In this document: positions 1-7,337 of the stretch, piece after piece
Layout of the letters: the number at the start of each line of letters is the position of its first letter
Numbering within the stretch: the stretch's first letter is position 1
Assembly: GCA_021807975.1 (NCBI GenBank)
Contig: JAKBCJ010000158.1
Coordinates: forward strand, 1 to 9,715
Length of the DNA stretch: 9,715 nt
Direction: 5' to 3'
Source of the DNA: Pseudomonadota bacterium
GTDB lineage: Bacteria > Pseudomonadota > Alphaproteobacteria > Acetobacterales > Acetobacteraceae
Position numbers and translations under genes: made by a program
Notes under the pieces: generated by a model
What the model was told of the DNA's origin: nothing
The model's input: only the letters and a program-made list of their open reading frames with translations
The model's database searches: none

Positions 1-316
1 GCTCGATCTCCTCCAGCCCCTTGCGGCCGCGCCAGGGATCGACCATCGCCCAGCCCGGCAGGAACACATCCGGGTAGTCGCGGGTCAGCGCGGCCAGGTC
101 TTCGTTGGAGTAACGGCCGCCCGCGGCGCCATGTTCAGCATCCCACGCGATCGGGATGGCCAGCGCATCGTCGCGGCGGAAATCCTCGGCGATCTGGCTG
201 TCCGGCCGGGCCGCGAACTTGCCTTTGAACATGCGCTGGGCGGCGGGCATGAACGGCGCGCTGGCCTCCACATAGGCCGGGTTCATCGGATGGACGTGGA
301 CGTCGATGGCACGCAC
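1..316 (-). CDS. Amidohydrolase-2 family metal-dependent hydrolase, N-terminal part (runs off left edge)
   Basis: The first 105 codons of a gene that continues past the left edge. The start is a GTG at 314-316, chosen because AGGAGG (325-330) lies 8 bases upstream and the protein then opens with the expected first beta strand, VRAIDVHVHP. The HxH pair (His7, His9) is the metal-binding motif after strand 1 in TIM-barrel amidohydrolases. The later segment with 'FLPGWAMVDPWRGRKGLEEIE'-like wording (about residues 84-105) matches the 'vdP..g..a..ei' stretch typical of the amidohydrolase-2 family (PF04909: ACMSD, resorcylate decarboxylase and related TIM-barrel enzymes). Members are cytosolic hydrolases or decarboxylases using a divalent metal; the substrate cannot be told here because the remaining metal ligands lie off the window. 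It starts 15 bases after the stop of the COG0523 GTPase gene, so the two are probably co-transcribed and translationally coupled. Confidence 0.85.
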   Translation of the reverse strand, partial: MRAIDVHVHPMNPAYVEASAPFMPAAQRMFKGKFAARPDSQIAEDFRRDDALAIPIAWDAEHGAAGGRYSNEDLAALTRDYPDVFLPGWAMVDPWRGRKGLEEIE

Positions 317-331
317 GGCGTGTTCCTCCTG

Positions 332-1348
332 TTATGGCGCGGTCATGGCCGGCAGCGCTTCTATCCAGCTTTGGCGCGCGGCGTCGATGGTGGCACGATC
401 CGCGATCAGGACAAGCCGCGAATTGCGTCCTCCGGCGGGCCACGCATCCAGTTCGACCGGCGCGTTCAGCACATGATGCACGCCCTGCACGATCACGGGG
501 CCGGCGCATCCGTCGATATCCAGCATTCCCTTCACCCGCAGCAACTGTTCCGCATGACCGAGCCGGACACCACGCAACCAGGCCTCGAACGGCCGCCACA
601 GCAGCGCGCCATCGGCGGTCAGCGAGACCGAGGCGAACCGCCCGGCATGATCCGGATCGCCGTCGTCGGCAAACAACACCGATCGCGACACCGCCGGCGC
701 ATCGGGATCGAGGAACGACGGTGGGAATAACACGGCGGCATCGGCCACCCCGTGATCCGCCCGCAGGAGAGGCGCCACCGGGTTGTGGTCCCGCACCGCG
801 CGGCCAACGGCGTCGGCGTCGGCAACATCCCCCTTGGTCAGCACCAGCCGGTCCGCCAGGGCCACCTGCTTGCGGGTTTCCGGATGGCGCGCCAACTGCA
901 TGGCGCCGAACTGCGCATCGACCGTCGTGACGATCGTCTCCAGCCGGAACACCCCCGACATCACCGGATTGCGCAAAATGGCCTGGGCGATCGGGGCCGG
1001 GTCAGACAGTCCCGAGGGCTCGATGATCAGCCGATCGAACCGAGGCACCTCGCCGCCCTGCCGCCGGCTGAACAGCCGCATGACGGCGTCTTCCATGTCG
1101 CCGGCCAGGTTGCAGCACAGGCAGCCATTGGCCAGGACGACGGTCTTGTCGCCGCCATGGTCGATCAGGTCGCGATCCAGCGGCACCGCGCCGAATTCAT
1201 TCACCGCGACGGCGGTGCCGGCCATGCGGGGGTCCTTCAGCAACGCGTTGATCAGCGTCGTCTTACCGCTGCCCAGGAAACCGCTCAGCAACACAACGGG
1301 GATCCGCGCTCGGTCGGACGCCTGAGTCAAAAAGCCAAACCGCTTCAC
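332..1348 (-). CDS. COG0523 / CobW-type G3E GTPase (putative metallochaperone), 338 aa
   Basis: A G3E P-loop GTPase of the COG0523 family (CobW_N plus CobW_C), cytosolic proteins that couple GTP hydrolysis to delivery of zinc, cobalt or other metals to a client. Visible motifs: Walker A GFLGSGKTT at residues 23-31, NEFG at 50-53, the metal-binding CLCC (CxCC) at 76-79, EPSGLSDP at 110-117, the guanine-specificity motif TKGD at 171-174, and the C-terminal domain with RVKG at 271-274 and QGVHHV at 288-293. No histidine-rich metal-storage loop is present. The GTG start at 1346-1348 was chosen because GGAGG (1355-1359) sits 6 bases upstream; the open frame continues to 1600 but that extension is low-complexity and lacks similarity to the family. 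An ATG six codons upstream (end 1366) would place the ribosome site inside the gene. COG0523 members are called CobW only by similarity: there is no cobalamin gene nearby, so a B12 role is not supported. The closely following amidohydrolase is the likely client. I saw no Zur-type palindrome upstream. Confidence 0.93.
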   Translation of the reverse strand: MKRFGFLTQASDRARIPVVLLSGFLGSGKTTLINALLKDPRMAGTAVAVNEFGAVPLDRDLIDHGGDKTVVLANGCLCCNLAGDMEDAVMRLFSRRQGGEVPRFDRLIIEPSGLSDPAPIAQAILRNPVMSGVFRLETIVTTVDAQFGAMQLARHPETRKQVALADRLVLTKGDVADADAVGRAVRDHNPVAPLLRADHGVADAAVLFPPSFLDPDAPAVSRSVLFADDGDPDHAGRFASVSLTADGALLWRPFEAWLRGVRLGHAEQLLRVKGMLDIDGCAGPVIVQGVHHVLNAPVELDAWPAGGRNSRLVLIADRATIDAARQSWIEALPAMTAP

Positions 1349-1668
1349 CCACAGCCTCCGCCGCATGCCACGCCCCGCCGACGCGCGATAACACTGACGC
1401 CCGGTATTGGGGACTCTTAATTCGGATGGCGGGGACTTTCGCGAGCAAGTAAGACTCTGACGCAGATCAGCAAGGCGATGCCGCAAATTGCGTGGATGGA
1501 GCGGTTCACACGGCCTTGGCCGTGCGCCTGATGTCACGTCGCTTCGTGCCGAAGGTCTCAGGTAGCCGCTGCGCGGGCATGGTGGGCCTCGTTCAGGCAT
1601 CGACAGCTTTCAAACCAAACAGCAGCACAGGTTTGATGGAGGAATGTCCAGATTGTGTGACAGCCTCG
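1349..1668. other. Gene-free spacer upstream of the COG0523 GTPase gene
   Basis: About 320 bases without a convincing gene. Open frames crossing it are extensions or shadows of the flanking genes and lack conserved protein features. It should contain the promoter of the GTPase–amidohydrolase pair, but no good -35/-10 pair stands out. It holds a pair of direct GGGGACT repeats (1409-1415, 1431-1437), a compact palindrome CACGGCCTTGGCCGTG (1509-1524), and an inverted repeat TCAAACC/GGTTTGA (1610-1616, 1630-1636). Confidence 0.6.
1409..1437. repeat. Two direct GGGGACT repeats 22 bp apart, possible end of a lost insertion sequence
   Basis: GGGGACT occurs at 1409-1415 and 1431-1437, the first followed by CTTAATTCGG and the second by TTCGCG. 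The 22-bp period is about two helical turns, so a protein would meet both copies on the same DNA face. Short repeated blocks of this style, with an 'ATTCGG' core, occur at the ends of some IS21-type elements, where they bind the transposase. No transposase gene is nearby, so this would be only a remnant; it could equally be a regulator site or chance. Confidence 0.3.
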
Positions 1669-1700
1669 AACGCCCGCCATAACGATGGATGGCGGGCGTT
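1669..1700 (-). terminator. Hairpin downstream of the MFS gene, probable transcription terminator
   Basis: A perfect 12-bp inverted repeat, AACGCCCGCCAT (1669-1680) and ATGGCGGGCGTT (1689-1700), with an 8-base loop. It begins 36 bases past the MFS stop codon and has a GC-rich stem. On the minus strand the stem ends in GTT followed by CGAGG, so a proper U-tract is missing; the termination would be weak or Rho-assisted, or the hairpin may protect the 3' end of the transcript. Confidence 0.6.
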
Positions 1701-1736
1701 ATTCGCCAGGCGGCCTGTTTGTGTCGCCGCGTGTCC

Positions 1737-3173
1737 TTACCGAACCCGAACCGGCACCGCTTCCGGCTGCATCGGCGCCACCAGGGCGATTTCCTCCAAC
1801 GAGCGATGGTTGGTCCTCGGCCCCCACATCGCGATCGACAGCACCACCACCGCCATCGCGCTGGCCACGAACATGAACACCCCGGGCACGCCGAAATGTT
1901 GCAGGATCGCGGCGATGAAGAAGCCGGTGAAAATCGTGCTGAACCGGCTCCAGGAGTAAACAAAACCGACCGCGGTCGCGCGTATCCGCGTCGGAAACAG
2001 CTCCGCCTGATAGTTATGCGCCGAGAACGACAGCCATGCGTTCATCATGGTCTGGAAGGTGCCGATGATGATCAGCGGCACCGCCTCGGTCTGGAAAGAG
2101 AACGCGATGCCGAACGCGGCAATCCCGATGCATGACAGGCACACCTGCCACTTCCGCTCGATCCGGTCGGCGAACAGCGTGCTGACCAGCGGGAACAGCG
2201 GATAGGCGAACGCGATGATGAAGGAGTACTCCAGCGTCTGCGAAACATGGATTCCCTTGGCGATCAGCAGAGTGGGCACCCAGTTCGCGAACCCGTAAAA
2301 CCCGATCGTCTGGCAGAAATTGGCCACCGACAGCATGATCGTCCGGCCGCGGTAGGTGGGGTTGAATATCTCCGCCAGCGTGCCTTTGCGCGGATCCTCC
2401 GCCACCGGCGCATCCGGCAGGGGCAGCGTGCCGCCACATTCCCTGGCGACCCGGGCCTCGATCGCGCTCATGACCTTGTCGGCTTCCGCCACACGGCCCT
2501 GCTGCGCCAGCCAGCGCGGCGATTCCGGCAGTTTCAGGCGGACAAACCACACGATCAGCGCGCCGACGGACCCGATGATCACCACCCAGCGCCAGCCGGA
2601 CAGGCCCAACGGCGCGGTCGGATTCAGCAGCCACGCCAGCAGGCCAACCACCGGAACCGGAATGAACCCGATCGACTGCTGCACCGCGAAGGTCCGCCCG
2701 CGTGCGCGCTTGGGCACCAGTTCGGAGATAAACGTATCGACCGTAACCAGTTCCACACCGATGCCGATGCCCGCGATCATACGCCAGAGGTTGATGCCGC
2801 CCGCCGTGGTCTGGAACGCCATGATCAGCGTCGCGACGCAGTACCAAACCAGGGAATAGGTGAACACCGTCCGCCGCCCGAAACGATCGGCCGCCCGGGT
2901 GAAGAACATCGTGCCGATGAACAAACCCGTGAACAACGCCGCGATGAACGACGCCAGCCCGGTAAAGCCAAACAGCGATACAGTCGTTGGCGTGAAAATC
3001 TTGTCGGCGAACATTCCCGGCGCGATCGACCCGGTCAGGAAAATGGCATAGGTGTCAAACCATCCGCCCAGCGATATCAGCAGCACCAGCATCCACATGT
3101 GGCGCGTCATCGGTAGCCGATCCAACCGGGCGGTGATCTCCGCCGCCGGCGTGGCGATTAAGGTCGAAGCCAT
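1737..3173 (-). CDS. Major facilitator superfamily metabolite:H+ symporter, 478 aa
   Basis: An inner-membrane transporter of about twelve helices in the MFS sugar-porter/aromatic-acid symporter group. Helix 1 carries GGWFDTYA with Asp40, the acidic residue that proton symporters of the aromatic-acid and NiaP-like groups keep in TM1. The loop 2-3 signature is DRFGRR (96-101), the TM4/TM5 signature runs from Arg131 through Glu141 to ELVPKRARGR (151-160), PESPRWL at 216-222 starts the central cytoplasmic loop (about 216-275), and ELFPTRIRATAVG (391-403) is the matching motif in the second half. Length fits the family. The ATG at 3171-3173 was chosen because GGGAGG (3180-3185) lies 6 bases upstream; an in-frame ATG ten codons earlier would swallow that site. 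The substrate cannot be read from sequence; an organic acid or aromatic/heterocyclic acid is a guess. It has its own upstream region with palindromes and a hairpin downstream, so it is probably a single-gene transcript. Confidence 0.94.
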   Translation of the reverse strand: MASTLIATPAAEITARLDRLPMTRHMWMLVLLISLGGWFDTYAIFLTGSIAPGMFADKIFTPTTVSLFGFTGLASFIAALFTGLFIGTMFFTRAADRFGRRTVFTYSLVWYCVATLIMAFQTTAGGINLWRMIAGIGIGVELVTVDTFISELVPKRARGRTFAVQQSIGFIPVPVVGLLAWLLNPTAPLGLSGWRWVVIIGSVGALIVWFVRLKLPESPRWLAQQGRVAEADKVMSAIEARVARECGGTLPLPDAPVAEDPRKGTLAEIFNPTYRGRTIMLSVANFCQTIGFYGFANWVPTLLIAKGIHVSQTLEYSFIIAFAYPLFPLVSTLFADRIERKWQVCLSCIGIAAFGIAFSFQTEAVPLIIIGTFQTMMNAWLSFSAHNYQAELFPTRIRATAVGFVYSWSRFSTIFTGFFIAAILQHFGVPGVFMFVASAMAVVVLSIAMWGPRTNHRSLEEIALVAPMQPEAVPVRVR

Positions 3174-3189
3174 GGCAATCCTCCCTGAT

Positions 3190-3205
3190 GCGTGTCTTTG
3201 CACGC
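3190..3205 (-). promoter_or_regulatory. Small hairpin just upstream of the MFS ribosome binding site
   Basis: GCGTG (3190-3194) and CACGC (3201-3205) form a 5-bp stem with a 6-base loop in the presumed 5' leader of the MFS mRNA. It ends 4 bases before the GGGAGG ribosome site. It could stabilise the leader or affect access of the ribosome; the stem is short and may be chance. Confidence 0.3.
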
Positions 3206-3274
3206 TTGGATTTGACTTTAGGCTGCCGTCTTATCGGGGGTTCCGGACCTCCCGGATCGAAGTCTGCGCACAAG

Positions 3275-3317
3275 CTGACGCCGCGGTCCAGACCGGTGCG
3301 GTCCAGACTGGCGTCAG
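3275..3317. promoter_or_regulatory. Tandem GGTC-CA-GACC palindromes inside an 8-bp inverted repeat (operator and/or prfB terminator)
   Basis: CTGACGCC (3275-3282) and GGCGTCAG (3310-3317) are perfect inverted repeats. Between them GCGGTCCAGAC is present twice (3283-3293, 3298-3308), and each copy holds the palindrome GGTC-CA-GACC (3285-3294 perfect; 3300-3309 with one mismatch), 15 bp centre to centre. The block lies 20 bases past the prfB stop and about 100 bases upstream of the MFS start. Palindromes with GGTC/GACC arms resemble sites of FadR-type GntR repressors, so an operator for the transporter gene is plausible. The outer stem could also act as a prfB terminator, though no U-tract follows. 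Confidence 0.5.
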
Positions 3318-3336
3318 TTTCAGCAGGGGACGAAGG

Positions 3337-4468
3337 CTACCGAGCGTTGGCGCTGGCTTCTGATCGCGTGGCACCGGATCGTGCCGCCAGCGCCGCTGCC
3401 ATGAAGCCGTCCAGGTCGCCGTCCAGCACCGCGTCGGGGTTGCCCTTTTCCAGGCCGGTGCGCAGGTCTTTCACCAACTGGTAAGGCGCCAGCACGTAGT
3501 TGCGGATCTGGTGCCCCCAGCCGATATCGGTCTTGGCGTTTTCCTGCGCCGCCGTCAGCGCCTCGCGCCGCTGCAACTCCGCTTCGTACAGGCGGGCCTT
3601 CAGCATATCCATGGCCATCGCGCGGTTGCGGTGCTGGGAGCGGTCGGTCTGACACGCCACGATGATGCCGCTGGGAACATGCGTGATACGGATCGCACTT
3701 TCCGTCTTGTTCACATGCTGCCCGCCCGCGCCCGATGCGCGATAGGTATCGACCTTCAGATCGCTTTCGTTGATTTCGATTTCGATCGAATCATCCACAA
3801 CCGGGTACACCCAGACCGACGCGAAACTGGTCTGCCGCCGGGCGTTCGAATCGAACGGGCTGATCCGTACCAGACGGTGTACCCCGCCCTCGGTCTTCAG
3901 CCAGCCATAGGCGTTCGGGCCGCTGACCTGTAGCGTCGCCGACTTGATCCCCGCCTGCTCGCCTTCGCTTTCCTCCAGCAACTGCACTTTGTAGCCGTGC
4001 TGTTCCGCCCAGCGCATGTACATGCGCATCAGCATCTGTGCCCAGTCCTGTGCCTCGGTCCCGCCGGCGCCGGAGTTCAGTTCGATATAGCAGTCGTTGG
4101 CATCGGCCTCACCGGACAGCAGGCTTTCGATCTCCCGCCGCTTGGCTTCATCGGCGGCGGCCCGCAACTGCGCCATCGCCTCGTCGACCATGGCGGTGTC
4201 GCCATCGGCCTCCGCCATGCCGATCAGTTCCAGCGCGTCGGAGACATCAGCCTCCAGCTTCAGCACGCCTTCCATCGCCGAGGCGATCTGGTTCCGCTCG
4301 CGCATCAGCTTCTGCGCGGCGGCGGCGTCGTTCCACAGCGCCGGGTCTTCGGCGCGGTTGTTCAGTTCGGCCAGCCGGCCTTCGGCGGCATCCCAGTCAA
4401 AGATGCCTCCTCAGCAGCGCGACGCACTGCTTGATCTGATCGTTGAGGGCGTCGGATTCAGCGGACAT
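3337..4468 (-). CDS. prfB: Peptide chain release factor 2 (RF2), 376 aa, made by programmed +1 frameshift
   Basis: RF2 recognises UGA and UAA stop codons in the ribosomal A site and triggers release of the finished peptide. The gene is in two frames: 23 codons from the ATG at 4466-4468 up to a UGA at 4397-4399, then the rest in the +1 frame from GAC (4396-4398) to TAG at 3337-3339. The joined protein is 376 residues, close to the usual 365. Key motifs in joined numbering are the stop-codon-reading tripeptide SPF (203-205) and the peptidyl-transferase-centre motif GGQ (248-250), followed by HVNKTESAIRITHVPSG. The residue equivalent to E. coli position 246 is alanine (RASGAGGQ), the form linked with higher RF2 activity in E. 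coli. The start has only a weak ribosome site. It follows mrcA by 31 bases, so it may share that transcript. The split is not a defect: the recoding signal is intact, and the protein regulates its own synthesis through it. Confidence 0.97.
4396..4411 (-). promoter_or_regulatory. prfB programmed +1 frameshift site
   Basis: On the minus strand this reads AGGAGG CAT CTT TGA C. The internal Shine-Dalgarno-like AGGAGG (4406-4411) lies exactly three bases before the slippery CTT (4400-4402), followed by the in-frame TGA (4397-4399) and a C that makes a poor termination context. It matches the E. coli arrangement AGGGGG TAT CTT TGA C. When RF2 is scarce the ribosome pauses at UGA, slips from CUU to UUU and continues in the +1 frame; when RF2 is plentiful a 23-residue peptide is released. 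Confidence 0.96.
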
Positions 4469-4499
4469 ATCTAAACAGATGCTCTTCGGAAGGGGCCGG

Positions 4500-7145
4500 T
4501 CAATACAACCCGCCCATGCTGTTATCAACCCCGCCATGCACGATCGGCGCGGGCGCGGGCGTTCCATCGGGTGCGGGGGCGCTGGCCACGCCCGCTGCGC
4601 CGCCAATGGGGGCGCCAACAGGGGCGGAGGCACCTGGAATCTGGCCGTCCTTGAACGCGTCCGTCACCATCCCCGAACCACTGTCCCACTGCGCCATTGT
4701 CACGCCCGCCGGCATCGGGAAAGTCAGCACCGGGCGTCCGGCAAGTGCCTTCGCCATGAAGTCGTGCCAGATAGGGGCCGCGACCGAGCCGCCGGTTTCG
4801 TTGTTACCCAAGGTCGCGGGGGTGTCGAAGCCGACCCACACCACGGTCACCAGGTCGGGCGTGAAGCCGGAAAACCACGCGTCGGCGAAATCCTGACTCG
4901 TGCCGGTCTTGCCGGCGATCGGCCGGTTCAAACCCCTGCCGGCGGCAACGCCGGTGCCGCGCTGCACGACGCCCTGCATCATGGTGATCAACTGGAACAC
5001 GCTGTCCGGATCGGCGATCTGCGCCCGCCCATCGGCAAGATCCGGCGGCTGGGATGGATCGGCGCAATCGCCGCAAGCCAGACCAGACGTGCGAAAAACC
5101 ACATGTCCGTCCGGGTCCTGCACACTGTCGATCAGCGTCGGCACCACCTCCCGCCCGCCAGCGGCGAACGAGGCATAGGCGCCAGCCTCCCGCAGCACGG
5201 TGGTTTCCACCGCACCCAGCGCGGCAGGCAGCACACGGGGCATCGAATCCACCATATGGAACGCAATCGCGTTATCCGTGATCGCCTGCATACCCACCTG
5301 CTGGGCAACGCGAAGGGTCACCAGGTTCAGCGATTCCTCCAGCGCCACCCGCAGCGGCGTCGGGCCGCCGAACGTGCCTTCGTAGTTACCCGGCCGCCAC
5401 CGTCCCTCCGGCGTGTCGATCACGACGGGTGCGTCCAGGAATTTCTGGCTCGGCGAGATGCCCTTTTCCAGCGCCGTCAGATAGACGATCGGCTTGAAGC
5501 TGGAGCCCGGCTGGCGGTTCGCCTGGGTCGCCCTGTCGAACTGGCTTTGCTCGTAACTCCAGCCGCCCACCATGGCCAGCACCCGCCCGGTTTGCGGATC
5601 CATCGAAACCAGCGCGCCCTGCACCGCCGGAATCTGCATTAGCCGCGCTCGGTTGGCCGGCGGCGGCGGCGCGGGCGGCGGCGCTTTGCCCTTCACCGGC
5701 TGGACCGGTCCCGCGGGTTTGGGCAGTTGCACGGCCGGGGGCATGATCATCACGATGTCACCGGGCAGCACCACATCGGCCACCCGCCCGGGCTCCCGTC
5801 CGGGCTTGCCGTCGCGCAATGCACGGGCCCATTTAAGGTCGGAGATGGCGAGCATGGCGGATTCGCGGTCGCCCTCCTTGTTCAGCCATTCGACCTTGGC
5901 CTCGGAGTCGGTTTCGCTGGCGACGACGGCGAGGCTCCATTCGGCCGGCATACCCGGCGGACGGGCCTGCTGGTTAAGCGCGGTGGGCCATTTCTCCTCG
6001 AAATCTGCTTGCGGGACACTCAGATGCCCCACAGGGCCGCGCCAACCGCCCATTTTGCGGTCATATGCCATCAGGCCGTTCCGCAGGGATCTCTCTGCCG
6101 CGATCTGCAGGGCGGGATCCAGGCTGGTGCGGACCATCAAACCGCCTTGGGTCGTAGAATCCTGGCCGAACCGCGCGATAAGGCGGCGGCGAACCTCCTC
6201 GGTGAACCAGTCCGCGCCGGGAATCGGCGGCGGGCGGCGGAATTCCGACGGAATCACCGGGCCGGCCTTGGCTTCGGCCGCCTGTGCCGGGGTGATGACA
6301 TGATCATCCGCCAGCCGGTCCAGCACATAATCGCGGCGGGACCGGGCAGCGTCGGGAAACTTGAACGGGTTCAGATTGTTGGGTGCCTTTGGCAAGGCCG
6401 CCAGAAAGGCCGCTTCGGCCACTGTCAGTTTATCCAGCGGCTTATTGAAGTAGGTCTGCGCCGCGGCCGCCACGCCATAGGCGCCCTGCCCCAGGTAAAT
6501 CTCGTTCAGATACAGTTCCAGGATGCGGTCCTTGGTCAGACTCTGTTCGATCCGCGTCGCCAGGATCGCTTCCTTGGCCTTGCGGGAGAAAGAGAGCTCG
6601 CCGTCCAGCAGCATGTTCTTGGCGACCTGCTGGGTAATGGTGGACGCGCCGATCGGCCGCCGCCCCTGCCCGGCATGCATCAGGTCGAAAACCGCCGCGC
6701 GCGCGATCGCAAACGGGTCGATGCCGCCATGGGAGTAGAAGTTCTGATCCTCCGCCGAAATGAATGCCTGCTTGACGATAGCGGGGATCGCCGAAACCGG
6801 GACGAATATCCGGCGTTCCGTCGCGAGTTCGGCCAACAGGCGGGAATCCCCGGTGAACACCCGGCTCATGACCGGGGGGCGGTAATTCCGCAGCCCGTCC
6901 ACATCGGGCAGGTCGGCGCTGAAATGGCGGTACGCCGCATAACCGGCAACAGCACCGACGATGCCGCCCAGCAGCACAAGACCCAGAATGGCGCCGAACA
7001 GGCCGCGCACGGCGCGCACCAGGATATTCCCGCGCCGCTTCGGCTGCCGCGGCTGCTTGGACTTGCCGCCCTTGGGTTCAGGGGCACCGGTCTTGCCTCG
7101 GCTGGGAGGTGCCAGCGGTTCGCCAGCGGTCAGAGGTCCTGTCAT
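4500..7145 (-). CDS. mrcA: Penicillin-binding protein 1A, bifunctional peptidoglycan glycosyltransferase/transpeptidase, 881 aa
   Basis: A class A PBP that polymerises lipid II into glycan strands and cross-links the stem peptides in the periplasm. Domains in order: a basic, proline-rich cytoplasmic tail (1-40), one membrane helix (about 48-72), the GT51 glycosyltransferase (about 85-300) with the catalytic EDQNFYSHGG (Glu132), GASTITQQ (167-174) and KAKEAI (Glu192), an OB-like linker (about 340-480), and the transpeptidase with S548-x-x-K551 (GSSFKP), S605-L-N607 and K746-T-G. A proline tract at about 487-497 links the OB-like region to the transpeptidase. Residues 691-694 form CGDC, which could make a periplasmic disulfide. 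The C-terminal 45 residues are rich in Gly, Ala and Pro. The ATG at 7143-7145 is the first available and gives a normal N-terminus, but its ribosome site is weak. The order amiC–mrcA–prfB is common in alphaproteobacteria; here an unrelated gene sits between the first two. Confidence 0.97.
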   Translation of the reverse strand: MTGPLTAGEPLAPPSRGKTGAPEPKGGKSKQPRQPKRRGNILVRAVRGLFGAILGLVLLGGIVGAVAGYAAYRHFSADLPDVDGLRNYRPPVMSRVFTGDSRLLAELATERRIFVPVSAIPAIVKQAFISAEDQNFYSHGGIDPFAIARAAVFDLMHAGQGRRPIGASTITQQVAKNMLLDGELSFSRKAKEAILATRIEQSLTKDRILELYLNEIYLGQGAYGVAAAAQTYFNKPLDKLTVAEAAFLAALPKAPNNLNPFKFPDAARSRRDYVLDRLADDHVITPAQAAEAKAGPVIPSEFRRPPPIPGADWFTEEVRRRLIARFGQDSTTQGGLMVRTSLDPALQIAAERSLRNGLMAYDRKMGGWRGPVGHLSVPQADFEEKWPTALNQQARPPGMPAEWSLAVVASETDSEAKVEWLNKEGDRESAMLAISDLKWARALRDGKPGREPGRVADVVLPGDIVMIMPPAVQLPKPAGPVQPVKGKAPPPAPPPPANRARLMQIPAVQGALVSMDPQTGRVLAMVGGWSYEQSQFDRATQANRQPGSSFKPIVYLTALEKGISPSQKFLDAPVVIDTPEGRWRPGNYEGTFGGPTPLRVALEESLNLVTLRVAQQVGMQAITDNAIAFHMVDSMPRVLPAALGAVETTVLREAGAYASFAAGGREVVPTLIDSVQDPDGHVVFRTSGLACGDCADPSQPPDLADGRAQIADPDSVFQLITMMQGVVQRGTGVAAGRGLNRPIAGKTGTSQDFADAWFSGFTPDLVTVVWVGFDTPATLGNNETGGSVAAPIWHDFMAKALAGRPVLTFPMPAGVTMAQWDSGSGMVTDAFKDGQIPGASAPVGAPIGGAAGVASAPAPDGTPAPAPIVHGGVDNSMGGLY

Positions 7146-7337
7146 GGACGGCGATATGCCCGCTTTTGTCCAAATCCGCCAGCGACGAGATCGCTATCCA
7201 GCGCGTGCCGCCGATTGAGCGAACCGGACGCCGGCGCCGGCGGTTGCACCGGGAAGCCGCCGCGAAGATGTCCGCGACGATCTCCCTTCGCGGCACTCAG
7301 CGGCCCATCCCGCCTTCCAGGCAAACCGCCCCGGCTT
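7146..7337. other. Spacer between the ring-opening amidohydrolase gene and mrcA
   Basis: This 192-bp gap probably contains the mrcA promoter, but no clear -35/-10 pair was found. It holds a perfect 14-bp palindrome, CGCCGGCGCCGGCG (7229-7242). The open frames crossing it continue into mrcA in the wrong frame and look non-coding. Confidence 0.5.

Noticed and set aside
332..1348. Assignment of the GTPase as CobW in cobalamin synthesis
   Set aside because: The family signature fits all COG0523 subgroups and no cobalamin gene is adjacent; the neighbour is an amidohydrolase.
1381..1400. Zur-type operator upstream of the COG0523 gene
   Set aside because: A single GTTAT half-site can be seen on the minus strand, but no matching second arm at the expected spacing.
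1349..1600. Extension of the GTPase reading frame to an ATG at 1600
   Set aside because: The additional 84 residues are Arg/Pro/Ser-rich, unlike any G3E GTPase N-terminus, and a GTG at 1348 has a well-spaced GGAGG.
1509..1636. Short inverted repeats (1509-1524 and 1610-1636) as RNA gene or terminator
   Set aside because: Stems are only 7 bp, lack a T-run or conserved context, and match no RNA family I recognise.
3174..3203. MFS start at the in-frame ATG ending at 3203
   Set aside because: It would place the strong GGGAGG site inside the gene and make that site purposeless; the ATG at 3173 has ideal spacing.
3337..4468. prfB as a frameshifted pseudogene
   Set aside because: The frame change falls exactly at the canonical CTT TGA C recoding site with an upstream AGGAGG, and both parts are otherwise intact.
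4443..5642. A 399-residue plus-strand open frame opposite mrcA
   Set aside because: It is antisense to well-conserved PBP1A sequence, His/Arg-rich without recognisable domains, and typical of shadow frames in high-GC DNA. The same holds for the plus-strand frames opposite the GTPase, MFS and RF2 genes.
7229..7242. 14-bp perfect palindrome CGCCGGCGCCGGCG upstream of mrcA as an operator or terminator
   Set aside because: Made only of C and G in a GC-rich genome, so chance is likely; no T-run and no paired copy.
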